Shown one piece after another: positions 12,400 through 24,285 of a stretch of DNA of 64,000 nt. Origin of the DNA: Antedon bifida (taxonomy: Eukaryota; Echinodermata; Crinoidea; Comatulida; Antedonidae); contig OY727100.1 of NCBI GenBank assembly GCA_963402885.1, positions 20,803,665 through 20,867,664 on the forward strand. Direction: 5' to 3'. Within the stretch, counting starts at the first letter, position 1, and each line of letters opens with the position of its first letter. The notes beneath the pieces are model-generated. The model worked only from the letters and a program-made list of their open reading frames with translations. It searched no databases and was not told the origin of the DNA. Position numbers and translations under genes: made by a program.

Positions 12400-15300
12400 A
12401 CAAAATAGACTCAGTGTAATTATACTGTAGTTAAAACTGTACCAATTATCAAATAGGCCTAAGTATTATATACCAAGTGATCAATATCAGTGTACCAATA
12501 TTAAGTTTATCTTTGCACAATGCATTAACTCGCTGACCAGTATGTAGAAATTGTAATTCTTTGTTTCCAGTGATGCATACTTCAGTTTAAACACAGAAAT
12601 TAATCCAGTAGATAGTATCATATTCAATCAGACACAATCAGACTGGACCATGATGCAGTGCCTTTGGGCACAAAATGTGCTAGTACTAACTTTTAATATG
12701 AATGCAGCAACAAGCAAAGTATGGAATTAGCTTCAGGGTATTTGTATAATTACATTAGTGGGCATTGATGTTTGCTAGTACCTGTACTACTCATTATAAA
12801 CATAAAAATCCATCTTTCGTTCTGATACTTATGAAACATATAAATTCTAATACACAACAACTGATATTATTTAAATAAATGGTGATGCACTGTAAAAAAA
12901 TATCAGTTTCCAATTTATTATCATTTTGTTAATTTTTGTAAAGTAATGGCAAGTTTATTATAAATTGATAATTCCTTTACTATTAGTATAAAATATGAAA
13001 AATAAAAAGCATGATTGATTTATATATCTTTGCAGTTAAAAATCCTGATTTTGTTTCTTTTTGTGAATTTATATAATAAAATTCAGAGTTATTTATATAA
13101 TATTATGTTTAAACAACTACTTTAAGTTTAATTGGCCTAAAACGGGAGTGATAATAATATAGGCATTATGCGTAATGGCCATAGCTACTGCCATACTGTA
13201 GTGTACCATACGTTTTAGCAGCTGGGAGGCAGATGTACTATTAGGTAACAATTACAATTAGTAAATTGACACTATGTACTATGAAATATAAATCATAACT
13301 TTAAAAATAATATTTTTATTTAACTACAATTTTTCTTATCACTTTGAACAATTATGTACATATGTAATATGATCTTTGATTTATGAATTTTACCAGCATT
13401 TACTATAACTTTTAAAACAGGCAAACACAACATGGACATACGTGCCCAGAAATTTGATGTAAGCGATGCCATGAGCTGAAACATACAGCATAGGGCTGAA
13501 TTGGGCCTGCAGTATGGTTGATACAGGAATGTACAGTTTTGAATTATACTGATAAATAGCAATTAGCATACAGTAGGTGAAATTACAGGACCAACAATTA
13601 CATTCTAATTTTTTGGTATGATGATGTCATCAAATCAAACATAAAGATGGCCATTTCGGAATATATTTTGAATTGATAGAACACATTATGTACGGTATTG
13701 TGTACTTAGTTTAACATGGGTTGTTAAAATCGGAATTATGAATGGATGGAATTACTTACGCTAAAAAGGTATTACAATTGTAAAATGGACAGATGGATGT
13801 TATAAATAGACACTTGATGTACAGTATCAGTGTTAAGGATTTTATTTCTATTTTTAAAACAATCTCAGGGACATGCAATCACTTGGAAGGTGACAATCAC
13901 GTTTATGAGTGTTAAATATGGTCAAAGTGTTTAACCCTATTGTCACTAGGTGAAGTAGTGAAACAGAATGACATTATGAATCAAATAATATTTGATATGC
14001 TAGAGTTATAGCCTTGCAAACTATGATATTTAAACTCACTTCAATTCACACTACCATCAGCTGCATAACAAATTAGCTACTAATGTGAACATCAACGAAG
14101 GGGAGAAGAGAGAAGAGAACGTACTGTATTAACATGTATTTTGGAAACTGTCCAGCTTTTCGTAGGAATAGACTGTAGGCCTATATACAGTACTACTCTT
14201 TCATGTCTCGAAAAGAAATGATGATGGTGAATTGTAGGGATGTTCCCACTTGAGGTTTGTGGACTGTACCATTTAGAGAGAGGGGTGTTCAATGAATTTT
14301 CTACTTTTCGAAAGTATATCTCGCTCTTCGAGGAGAAATATGGCATTTATCGGTTTATCCGGGTAAGCTAGGCACGTAATAGACAAAAATTGTGATTCAG
14401 ATTGCATTTGTAAACAATACCTAAACAAATTTATTTCTGTCTTTATTGTGAAGACACCACAGTGTCGTATTACTGATAACTGTCACCAAGCATAAAAAAA
14501 ACATGTTTTTGAACAACTTTTATTGATTGTTTTTCATTTTAGTTTATAGTACTGTATGTACTGTAACTTATTAATTTACTTAAACTAAATTAAATTATAA
14601 TTATATTTTCTGCTTTAGTTGGTACTCTGTAAACTAAAAACAAGTGCAAACTAGCAGATGTGTGCCTGCCACATAATTTCATCGATTATACTGTCAAATT
14701 ATTAAAAACATAAACAAAATTGACTGAAATCGCTATGGAACATGTATAACTCTTCATCCTCTCAACAGGACCCACGAATATAAGTCAATGGATCTCCATG
14801 GTGATAACCATGGTTACATCTAGCAGCTGCCATCCTAATGGAATGTTATATATCAAGGTCAAATTCCATCAAAGGTCAAATATGATATGTTGAAAATATG
14901 AAATGTAGCTGGTAACAGATTGCTCAGTAAAAATGAATGCATAATGAAATCATAAACCAAATTACATAATTTTTAATCAATCAAGACCATTTCATTTGTG
15001 AATATTTTTCTCCACAATGTTTAATCAAATAATTTCTTTCTACCAAAAGAGGAAAGGGGGTAGGCCTAAGCCTACTGTAAGTTTTGACCTAAACTTATGT
15101 GATTTTATTTATTAATGTAAGCATGCAGAACACACTAGCCTACATTGTGTAGGCTTAGAATTAAGATAAGAACTATCTACATTCTAACTCTATTTTAGTC
15201 TAAAACTAATAAATAAAGAAGGCACAAACACATACACTTAAAATATAAATTGCACATTTTGTTAGCCCATTTACAATACTTTACTAGCATAGGCTAGGCC

Positions 15301-16425
15301 TAGGGTTAGGCCTAGAGAACACTTCTCATTTTGTACACAGAAAATAACTGCATTTGGATGAGGTAAGTCACTGCCAGCCCAATCTGCACTTACTATTAAG
15401 TTTAGCATTGCAAGGCCTACTAAGTAGCCGAATGGCCAGGTCCGTCCTGTGCAAAAACTTTTCGCGGGGTTTTGCGATTCAGAGTCCTCTAGACCTCTAG
15501 GCCTACTAGGCTAGCTAGAGTAGCTAGCCAGACCAGGCCTGAACTTATAGTACACAAAATACTTTGCAATTAACCTTAATTTACAAAATAAAACAACTCA
15601 CCTTGCTGTTTAATAATTTCAAAAATCCGCATAAAGATCAATAATAGCAATATCAGGTAAAATGAAAGTTGTAATTAAATGACGAAGTTCACAAACATTG
15701 CCAAAGCATTCTTTAATCTGAGTTGTCTGTCCATGTGTTAGAGGCCAACCATGACATAATGGTTTTTCTACCACTTCCGCTCTCTCTGCTGCTGCTCTGG
15801 GGTATCAAAACAACAAACTTCAAAATCAAACAATTTCCAAATTGTAGGTAAACTATAGAGGGGGACATTCCTAAATCTACTTGTGTCACAAACATGAAAG
15901 AGTTGAAATTATCTTTTTACCACACGTATCAAACTATTTCTAACATTGGAGGGCATACTGTTAATTTAATAATAAATAATGTAATAATAAGACATTAAAT
16001 GAAGTGTTAAATAAATACAAATAGAATGTGTTTCCGTATTTATTGGCACTCACTTTAGAACAATGGCACATACCTTTCGGTGGTACGTCCATACAAATAT
16101 CAAATAATTGTATATGGAGTTGGCCTTAAAAACAACAACTATATATATATTATAATATTATTTTGCCCATGGTATATATACAATTGTGTAATATATAATA
16201 CCAAACAGTATAAGTAAAAAATAATATTCATCCAGCAATTATATTTTATTTTTTATTTTATTTAAAAACCCAAACATTTGTTCCTTATAACCAATGAGTG
16301 CTTGTGTACTATGTTATTAGCTGTACCGTCCATACTATTGTCAGTCAATCTAGTTTAGACCTAGTTCAATTCAAACTATTCAAATTTTAAAAAATCATTT
16401 AATTAGTCAAAAGTAACTATGTTAC
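12400..16425. other. Non-coding stretch with dispersed repeats
   Basis: No gene is supported. A second copy of the 8395 repeat lies at about 14255-14385. A block at 13570-13680 (AGGTGAAATTAC, then a TGATGATGTCAT stretch) is related to the start of the region at 22740. Remaining sequence is A/T-rich filler with short open frames only. Confidence 0.5.
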
Positions 16426-16427
16426 GT

Positions 16428-16560
16428 ATTCATAAATCTTAGATGACGAAGGCCATTTTATGAGAGATAACAAGAACGGAATTTTTTTTTCAATTTTTAA
16501 ATACTTATTTTAATAAACATAAAAACAACAAATACTTGCTAAACAAAGCGCGTAACAATT
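16428..16560 (-). pseudogene. Relic of the 3' end of a MATE transporter gene
   Basis: This block aligns with the 3' UTR and the very end of the last exon of gene A (24216-24330). The shared order is CTTAGATGACGA, GGCCATTTTATGAGAGATA, a T-rich run, then ACTTGCTAAACAAA at nearly the same distance (about 100 bp). In gene A that last string encodes the end of the final membrane helix on the minus strand. Nothing more of a MATE gene is visible to the right, so it is a fragment 7.7 kb from gene A and beyond the YWTD gene. It may mark an older extent of the array or a transposed piece. Confidence 0.5.
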
Positions 16561-16593
16561 TCGAACGGCATTGTGGGATAGAATAGAGCTAAT

Positions 16594-16832
16594 GGGTGGC
16601 GCCATTGTGAGCCATGGAGTAGGGCGCCCGCATCAAATTAGAAAGTAAAAATCATAGAGGGGATATGCTAATACTCTAGGGGGGGATAGAGTAATTGACT
16701 GAGGAGTAGGGCGCCCGCATCAAATTAGAAAGTCAAACTCATAGAGGGGATCTGCTAATACTCTAGGGGGGATAGAGTAATTGACTTCCTAGTTTGAAGG
16801 GGGCGCTGCTCCATGCTGTGAAATGGCGTCGC
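16594..16832. repeat. Foldback element with internal tandem duplication
   Basis: The outer arms are imperfect inverted copies: GGCGCCATTGTGAGCCATGG at the left, and a block ending GCTCCATGCTGTGAAATGGC on the right. Between them lie two near-identical units of 87 and 84 bp (16616-16702 and 16703-16786), each starting GGAGTAGGGCGCCCGCATC and ending GATAGAGTAATTGACT. Confidence 0.65.
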
Positions 16833-16834
16833 CC

Positions 16835-18005
16835 AGTTTGACCTTTTAACCCTGTACTTCCGATACTGTGTTTTGAATGCAAATTGAAGAACAGGAGATT
16901 CTTGTGTTATAAGTTCTTTGTTACCTATTTACACCGAAAAATTCAGAATTATAACTTGAAAATTATAGGCGCTATCGTGCTAACAAACAAACAAAATGAA
17001 GTACTAAACTTGGCAAAATTGTATTTTGCCAAGAAATATTAAGAATAGTAATAATGATAATAATAATGATACTGACAATGACAAAAATATAAAATAATAA
17101 TAATAATTTGTTTACTCTTAAGTAGACATTTTAATTAATTTATGCGACAGGAAGATGAGAAAGAAATGTTAATAATTCATTGATATTATGAGAAACTCAG
17201 GTTGTTTTCCTTCCACAAAAACATGCTGTTTACACATTATTATGACGTATATCCCTGCAATATTCATATATAGAACAAAGTTCTCTCTTCTTTAAACTTT
17301 ATACAGAAAATGCAATATTTTAATTTCTACGTTTACATTTCACTAATAAACTAATCATTAATTAATTAATTTCTTGAATTCGTAAACAAACGACGTGACC
17401 TAAATGTGCATAGGTTTTTGCCATGCTTGATACTATGTGACGTCATTATAATTATTAAAGATGTAAACCCAAACCCAAATACATGAAAAAATGAAGATTA
17501 ATAAAATCAGACTTGAACAGGCCATTTGCAGTTTTAAAGTTAATCACTTCCGTAGGAAAAATAAACGAACAAAAGATTATAAACGATAAAATAAACTGTT
17601 AAATTTAACAAAAATCCATTGTTTTGATTTAAATTACAGTTTTTCAAGTCAATAATTTTGGTCAAAGTTAATAATAACTATACTATACGTGACATTAAAA
17701 TGGTATATTTAAGAAAAATGAATTCAATGAACTATAATATATTTAATTGTGATAAGTCAATGTATTCGCAAGACACTTGTATCGATCGTGCTAGTACTTG
17801 GTGGCAGCATTCTACTAATTATTTACTAAGATAAAAGTTCATTAATATATCATGTCACTCTATAAACGTATAACATTTCAAAATACAACAGATACAATTA
17901 TGGATGTTGCTGACCACAAACATAGGCCTACTACTCTAGGCCTCTAAATAATGTGTCATTTGCACCCACATCCATTTGTTTAAAGAAAAACTATAATTAT
18001 ATATA
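16835..18005. other. Non-coding stretch downstream of the YWTD gene
   Basis: I looked here on the minus strand for further YWTD or EGF-like exons and found none with cysteine spacing or matching splice phase. Short ATA/ATT microsatellite runs occur around 17045-17110. Confidence 0.45.
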
Positions 18006-18008
18006 GTT

Positions 18009-20811
18009 TTAATTAACAGCAATATAATTTAAATACTTTAAATTAGAATATTTACTTTTGAAAATATATAAGTCTCCTGAAAGTCGACTATCGCTACTTT
18101 GCTTTGATGATATTCCAGTTGTTCTATCAACTCGATATATGCCACCATTCTCATCAGTCCAGTACAGGTAGTTTCTATAAATGTCAATTCTAAACGGACC
18201 TGCATTTCTAGAAAGCGTTATAATCGTTCTTCTGTTAGATCCATCAAGGTTAGCTTCCTCAATCACCTGCCTGTTGTGATCACACCAATACATCTTTCCA
18301 TCTAAAATATATAAAAGCTGTAGTAAATAGCGGATGGATTCAATTTAATTTTATTAATGGATGTGCTTCGGTTTATTTCTATCTGTGGAACAGCTGTGCA
18401 TTATATAGTATCATTATAATAACTTGCATACATTTATGACTCTAACTTACCGGGAACTGCTAAAACAAGTCCGGATGGAGCACTAAGTCCAGTTGTCACT
18501 AAAGCGGTTCTTGTACTCAAGTCATTTAACTTCACTCGCTCTATCTTGTCCAGTCCTCCATCAGTCCAGTACAGGTATCTAATTAAATATAGTATGTTAC
18601 TTACAGTTGCTGTGTACAGTCACACACATAACAGAGAAACACATAATAATTACTAAAGCTGAGTTATTATGAAATTAAATTCTTATATTGAATGTATGAA
18701 TAAACATCAATAATTATTACTTTTCTATAATTCATTATTAAAATAGGTAAATGATTTGTATGCATTGCATTAATAACACACGTTTACGTATTAATCGATA
18801 TCATGGACATGTGAAGTTAGTTGATCTCATTGGAGAGTTAGTGCATAACGGTACCAATAGAGAGTGACATACCCGTTCGTTGTGTCTATCTCAATTGCAC
18901 TTGGCCATTTTAATCCTGTATCAATCAGTATTCTTCTGTTTGTTCCATCCAGATCTATTACTTCAATTCGGCCACCACCACCATCAGTTGTCCAATAAAG
19001 CTTCTTTCCAGATCCATCAACGGCTAAACCATTCACCACTTTATAAATGATGAACAATTAATCAATGTTGTAATAATATACATAATATTATATATAATCT
19101 AACTACAGCTAAATGCTATAGGATTTTTTAAATAAAAGACAACCCCTCTTTAAAGACTTTTTAAATGTCAAACCAAATAAGAGTTATATATTGTATGTAT
19201 ACATAGGCCTACACCTGTAGAAGAAGATCTAATAAAAATTAATTTAATTTTCTGAGGACGTGGACTTGAAAGATACCTGACAGAGTATGGAATAACAACA
19301 TAGACATTATTTGACAGAGAGACAGATTCAGGACGCTTTTTCGCTTTGGCTGAGAAATTATGATTATTATTTTTTGATAGACTATATAATAATTACCATT
19401 TATGTGCAGATATTTAAGTTGTCTAAGCTTTGTACAGTAGGCATACGCGTTGATGTTGTGACATAACTGATGCTTTTGTTTTCGTTGATTATTTAACAAT
19501 AAAACAATGTAGGATGTGGTTCAACCATTAAAATATTCTGAAGAGTGCATATTTGTACTATAATAAGCATACACAATTTAAACAATAGCTACCAAAATAC
19601 AATGAGGCCTATTCTTTATAATTAAAAAATAAAAACATAAACTGAATTGTTTTTCTTACTGTTAGCATTAGACACAAACACTTCATGTTGCTTAGTGTCA
19701 AATGAATATCGTTCAATGGTATACTTGATGGCGTCAGACCAGTATAGTGTAGATGTGGTGCCATCATAGTCAAGAGCGAAGGGTAAGGTTAATTGAACAT
19801 TTTCCATTGCAACCGGTGTAAACCTTAAATTTGAGCCGTCACTTTTTGACATGTAAATTTCAGCACGAGGATTAATGCTGGTCACAAACATATTAACAAC
19901 ACCTGTAAAACAACAAACGTTTAATAATTGAATACAATAATACAAAAATAATCACCATGTTAACAAACTTACTAATCTAGGCCTATATACTGTTTTAGTA
20001 AACTTTAATAGATATTTACACAATCGAAAATTTATCAAAATTTGTCAAGTTATCATTTAATAAACGGCAAATCAGCGTACCAATTTCAGTTAATAAATAA
20101 ATAAGTATTATTAAAAGGAATAATACATTAATAACACGTCTTACTTTGTTCTTTCCAGTGTTTGTAAGTCATAACACATTCTTCGGGATCATAACTATAA
20201 TCTCTACTTCCAACCGCTAAAAATACAATAAGAAAACTACTTATATTAAAGTAGATGATCTATTGTATCATAATATGTTGCATTATTAACATGTTACTAA
20301 ATAGTACTAATTATATTGTTACAACTATTAATCTAATCAATTTAAAGGTTTTTCTTTCCTTAGGACTTTAAAATATATCGTTGTGAAGTATAGAAGCAAC
20401 AGCTGTTTACAGCTACTACACATCTATCACCATGTGTGGTAGAGGTAAGTCTCAGTGAGGGAATACGTGTTAAAGCAGAGTCTATTTAGAAAGATTAATT
20501 TTTAGTCGCGTGGACGCGACTCTATAGTTCACTATGTCGGTCGGTCGGTCGGTCTGGTATCACTATGCGTTTTAGCACGCGACTTATGGCTGTTGGCCTT
20601 GTTACTTAAAGATGTTAAATCAAACCGGGAATCAAACTGTGCATTGGATCCGATTACTAAGCGTAGGTATTTATATCGTTCGTCATCCTACACTACAAAC
20701 GTTAATAATTTATAATTATTTACCATTATCCGTGGTTGGCAGGACCGTAGTAGGCCTATCCCCCAAAACACGGGAGTTGATCACCAGGTAAAACCAAGCA
20801 AAAACAATCAT
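18009..20811 (-). CDS. Secreted LDL-receptor class B (YWTD) repeat protein
   Basis: Six exons read on the minus strand: 20724-20811, 20145-20216, 19660-19902, 18873-19038, 18451-18578 and 18009-18301. All introns have GT-AG ends and all phases match, giving 329 residues if the last exon is read to its stop. Exon 1 starts MIVFAWFYLVINS, a signal-peptide-like stretch. Exon 2 has the only close cysteine (DPEECVMTY). Exons 3 to 6 carry propeller signatures: TLYWSDA, KLYWTTDG, LYWTDGG, KMYWCD and YLYWTDE, with DLDGTNRR and NLDGSNRRT linkers. YWTD repeats form six-bladed propellers in LDLR/LRP proteins; here there are about five blades and no EGF or LDL-A modules. A GTAAAT donor at 18050-18055 in the same phase as earlier donors leaves open that the last exon is spliced to something further left. 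Ligand and function are unknown. Confidence 0.85.
20505..20600. repeat. Hairpin-headed GGTC repeat, copy 1
   Basis: Begins with the hairpin AGTCGCGTGGACGCGACT and continues CTATAGTTCACTATGTCGGT with a short GGTC tandem. The same head occurs in the opposite orientation at 37655-37755, so this is a dispersed element and not part of the YWTD gene. Confidence 0.6.
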
Positions 20812-20830
20812 TCTTGTCTTCAGTTGACAG

Positions 20831-21029
20831 CACATACAAAGTAATACGCTAGAAATGGTTGATGTACACACGTCACATACAAAGTATACGCTGGAAATGG
20901 TTGATGTACACACAGCACATACAAAGTATACGTTGAAAATGGTTGATGTACACACAGTACGGTACATACAAAGTACACGCTGGAAATTGTTGAAGTACAC
21001 ACGTCACATACAAAGTATACGTTGGAAAT
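20831..21029. repeat. 42-bp minisatellite before the YWTD gene start
   Basis: Units of 42, 42, 47 and 42 bp (20857-20898, 20899-20940, 20941-20987, 20988-21029) plus a partial unit at 20831. Each begins GTTGATGTACACAC (or close) and contains CACATACAAAGTATACG. It starts 20 bp upstream of the ATG, so it lies in the 5' UTR or promoter. The second exon-1 copy upstream carries only one such unit (21611-21646). The open frames on both strands here come from the periodicity. Confidence 0.85.
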
Positions 21030-21515
21030 GGTTGATTTTACCAAAACAAACAATGAAGTAGGCCTACGAACTATATAATTCAGACTAATGCAATAATGCC
21101 ACGTGGTGTTTAATGCATTTCTAATTACTATACCATCTTTATCATAATTGTCTGATTTAAAATATTAAGTGGATTGTTTTTATTATTGATGAGAGAATCC
21201 GTTTTATAGATTATACTGCTATTAAAACATTACATAATTAAACCATTACTACTAGGCGAGTACTAAAAGCCACTATACTAAGGGCCTGTATGTGTAAAGT
21301 TTAATTTGTGTGCCTCGTTGTCAGACTTGCTTGTGGAGTATTTAAGAGGACAACCACCAAGTACCAAGGAAATAAGTATGCAAATTCACAATTTAAAATA
21401 GGCCCCAAAAGAAACAGGCCAGAAAAGAAAGACAGTCACATTAGAATACAATACTGTACTGTATAACCTCCTTATAACACACTCTTAATACAAACGTTAA
21501 CAATTAATAATTTAC

Positions 21516-21596
21516 CATTATCCGTGGTTCGCAGGAAAGTAGTATTAAAAAAACATAGGAGTTGATCACCAGGTAAAAACAAGCAAAAACAATCAT
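21516..21596 (-). pseudogene. Duplicated signal-peptide exon of the YWTD gene
   Basis: A near-copy of exon 1 of the YWTD gene, including its upstream bases and the GTAAAT donor. It starts MIVFACFYLVINS but is 81 bp long where exon 1 has 88. The difference removes the phase match with exon 2, so splicing to the same exon 2 would shift the frame. It is best read as a dead tandem duplicate, or a start for a different transcript. Confidence 0.7.
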
Positions 21597-21649
21597 TCTT
21601 GTCTTCAGTTCAGTTGATGTAAACAACAGCACATATACAAAGTAATATA

Positions 21650-22535
21650 GGCCTACGTTTACATATAGACCAAAAAACAAAGACATACATATTTAAATGA
21701 AACACATGGACCTATACTTAAATCGTTAACAATCTAAACTTCATAGCAATCCTGTATTGATTAGGTATCCTTACTTGGCGGATAACCATTGTCACGGATC
21801 ATCTTTTACTTACTTCTCAATTAACCAAGTTCATATTTCTCCTTGCCTATTTTTGACTATATACAAATATGATTACTATAAAGAAGATGTCATGATGATG
21901 ACTCGTTGTTTTATTCTTTGTCTTCTACATACGTCAAAAACACAAAATGGATGATTTAAATTCTATCTATGATATTATTATGATAAAGGAGGATGTAGGT
22001 GATTCACCGATATCCGTACGGTATTGTGTCTATAGACAGTAAACTGTGGTCATCTCTTCACGTCTTCAATAAAAAATGTTCACCGCTGCCACCATGTAGT
22101 GATTTTATAGTGTTGATTCCGAGCGTATGCTTTCTCTGGCGTATTAATCCACGAGACCGTACACAGACTGTGTGCTCAATGATTCCACATACAAAAAGTA
22201 TAATCAACTATAACTTTTATTTCTTTTAACTCAGTATTAATACAATACAACTTTCTACCAGTCTAGACCTTTCTTCTCTATACTCTATACGTCTTTCTAC
22301 TATGATAATATATTCTCTTCCTTTCTATATCTATAACATTTTACTCTTTATACTCAATATGCAAATTAGGGGGCTTCAGAGGAGGATCACATATTCCCTC
22401 CAGAAGTTTCCTACAGAAATTATGCTATTAAGATTGGCTCATAAATTTAGCAGACCTAGTCTAAAACATCCTTTATCTAACTACAGGAAATCAGAAACAT
22501 AATATTATGACAAATATTAATAGTAACTAGACATG
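21650..22535. other. Non-coding stretch, no gene seen
   Basis: Several 60-76 codon open frames occur but none shows a domain, paired splice sites or a start context shared with neighbours. Confidence 0.45.
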
Positions 22536-22537
22536 AA

Positions 22538-24115
22538 ACTCGTCACTTTGACGAGTTAGTTATCCGCACCACGACAAACGCCACGTGCACGTCATACGTT
22601 GGAATATTGCACACAGATAAAGATTATGGCATTATGACAAGAACTGAAGAATATGACATGCTGTTAGTGCTGAATTTTGTGTCATATAGTATATACATGC
22701 AAACAGTATAAGCTGTATACATATTACATACAGTGTAGAATAGGTGAAATTACGGGACCCGCCATTTATTCCAATTTTTAACATGGCGACGGTATCAAAA
22801 TGAAAGACTTAGATAGCAATTTCAGAAGGAAATTATCTCAGGAACAACATATTAACGTGTAGAAGAAATTTGAATACGTAAAATATAGATGCGCACCCTT
22901 TTAAATGTGATGAACTATTACGCAAAATATGAAAATACGACTTTTTTTATTCAACTGGCCATATGATGACGTCACAACATCCGATTGGCAAAATGTTTAC
23001 ATGAATTCGTATCTACAATCCAATAGCTTCCAGAAAACGTTTTAATCGTGATTATCACATTTTATTCTTACGAGCTATTACAGATTAAAATTTACTGTAA
23101 AGATGAAATTAATGACCCACGTAATTAAAATTTTTAGGCATGATGACGTCATAAAAATTAAAATATTTTTATCTCATGCTAAAGAAAGTTGATTGACCTA
23201 CACAATATATAAATGTAGGAGAAAAAGGAATACAGATAAGCGCGATGCGCTCCATTGAATGTGATGAGCAATAACGAAAGAGACAAAAATCCTATATTTT
23301 ACATTCGTGTGGCCATACGATGACGTCACAATGTTTTTTTAGCCTTATTGATGCATGATCCGATATCTACAACTCATCAACTTCTAGATTTTGTAATAAA
23401 AATAAACGGTTAACGGTTTACTTTAGAAACTATGACTGTTTAAAAAAAGACATAATTTTGACGATTTTTAAAGCTTTTTCATAAAAAACGCGCACGAATT
23501 GTCTAATTCAACGTGTTCGTATGGCGTTATTTAAACTGGAAAAGGTCTAAATTGTTTTCAAAATCACTGGGAAAGGCTTGAAAAATATAATTCAAGAGAA
23601 AAAAATATGTTTTTAACGCTATGTGCGCACCGCGCGCATAAAAAATTGCGCGCCCGTGGGAATTTTTGACATGCTCAAAATGACAAGAAACGCGTAAAAA
23701 GTTGATTAGAAATTAATTTTGCGCATTTTGAAATTTTAAATGCGCGTGCGCGCGTAACTTCTTGTCAAACATGCCGTTTTTAATCCGTAGAAAGTTTGCC
23801 CCTGATATGACTTAAATTTTGTCAAAGTGTCAATACTAAATGACTTTTGGTTTTTAATCTATGATCAATCATTGAAATTCATAAAATTGCGCATAAGTCA
23901 CGTTGCGCAACTATGACGTCATTCAAAAATAGGAGGTGCACAACTTCACGTAAATGCCCATATGTTGTCAAAGTTATGAAATGTTATGTTTACACATTTT
24001 AGAGGAACACGACTCACAAAAAGGAAGGAAGGAAAGAAGAATAATACAGAAAAAAAATATTGATCTCATACAATTACAAGGAGTTATCCGCTTGGTATAC
24101 CAAGCGGATAACTAA
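22538..24115. mobile_element. Hairpin-ended 1.6-kb non-coding element
   Basis: The left end has a 19-bp hairpin (ACTCGTCA, 3-base loop, TGACGAGT) followed by TTAGTTATCCGC. The right end has a perfect 32-bp palindrome (24082-24113, half AGTTATCCGCTTGGTA) and ends with the inverted copy of TTAGTTATCCGC. The inside is non-coding, with repeated TGACGTCA-type sites and GC-alternating blocks (around 23630-23760) unlike the flanks. A non-autonomous transposon is the likeliest reading; no superfamily can be assigned. Confidence 0.55.
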
Positions 24116-24285
24116 TAATAGGCCTACTGTGCTTCTGTATTTCAGTATTTTATTGACACTAAAATTATCAAACCTAGAAAGTCAATGATTTTGTACAATT
24201 AGGCCTAAATATTTTACGTATTCCTAAATCTTAGATGACGATGGCCATTTTATGAGAGATAACAATAACTGATTTTTAATACATA

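Noticed and set aside
18840-18870. Reading exon 4 of the YWTD gene through to a stop (as in the 76-codon open frame)
   Set aside because: The GTATGT donor at 18867-18872 joins in phase to a further YWTD blade at 18451-18578, which explains the data better.
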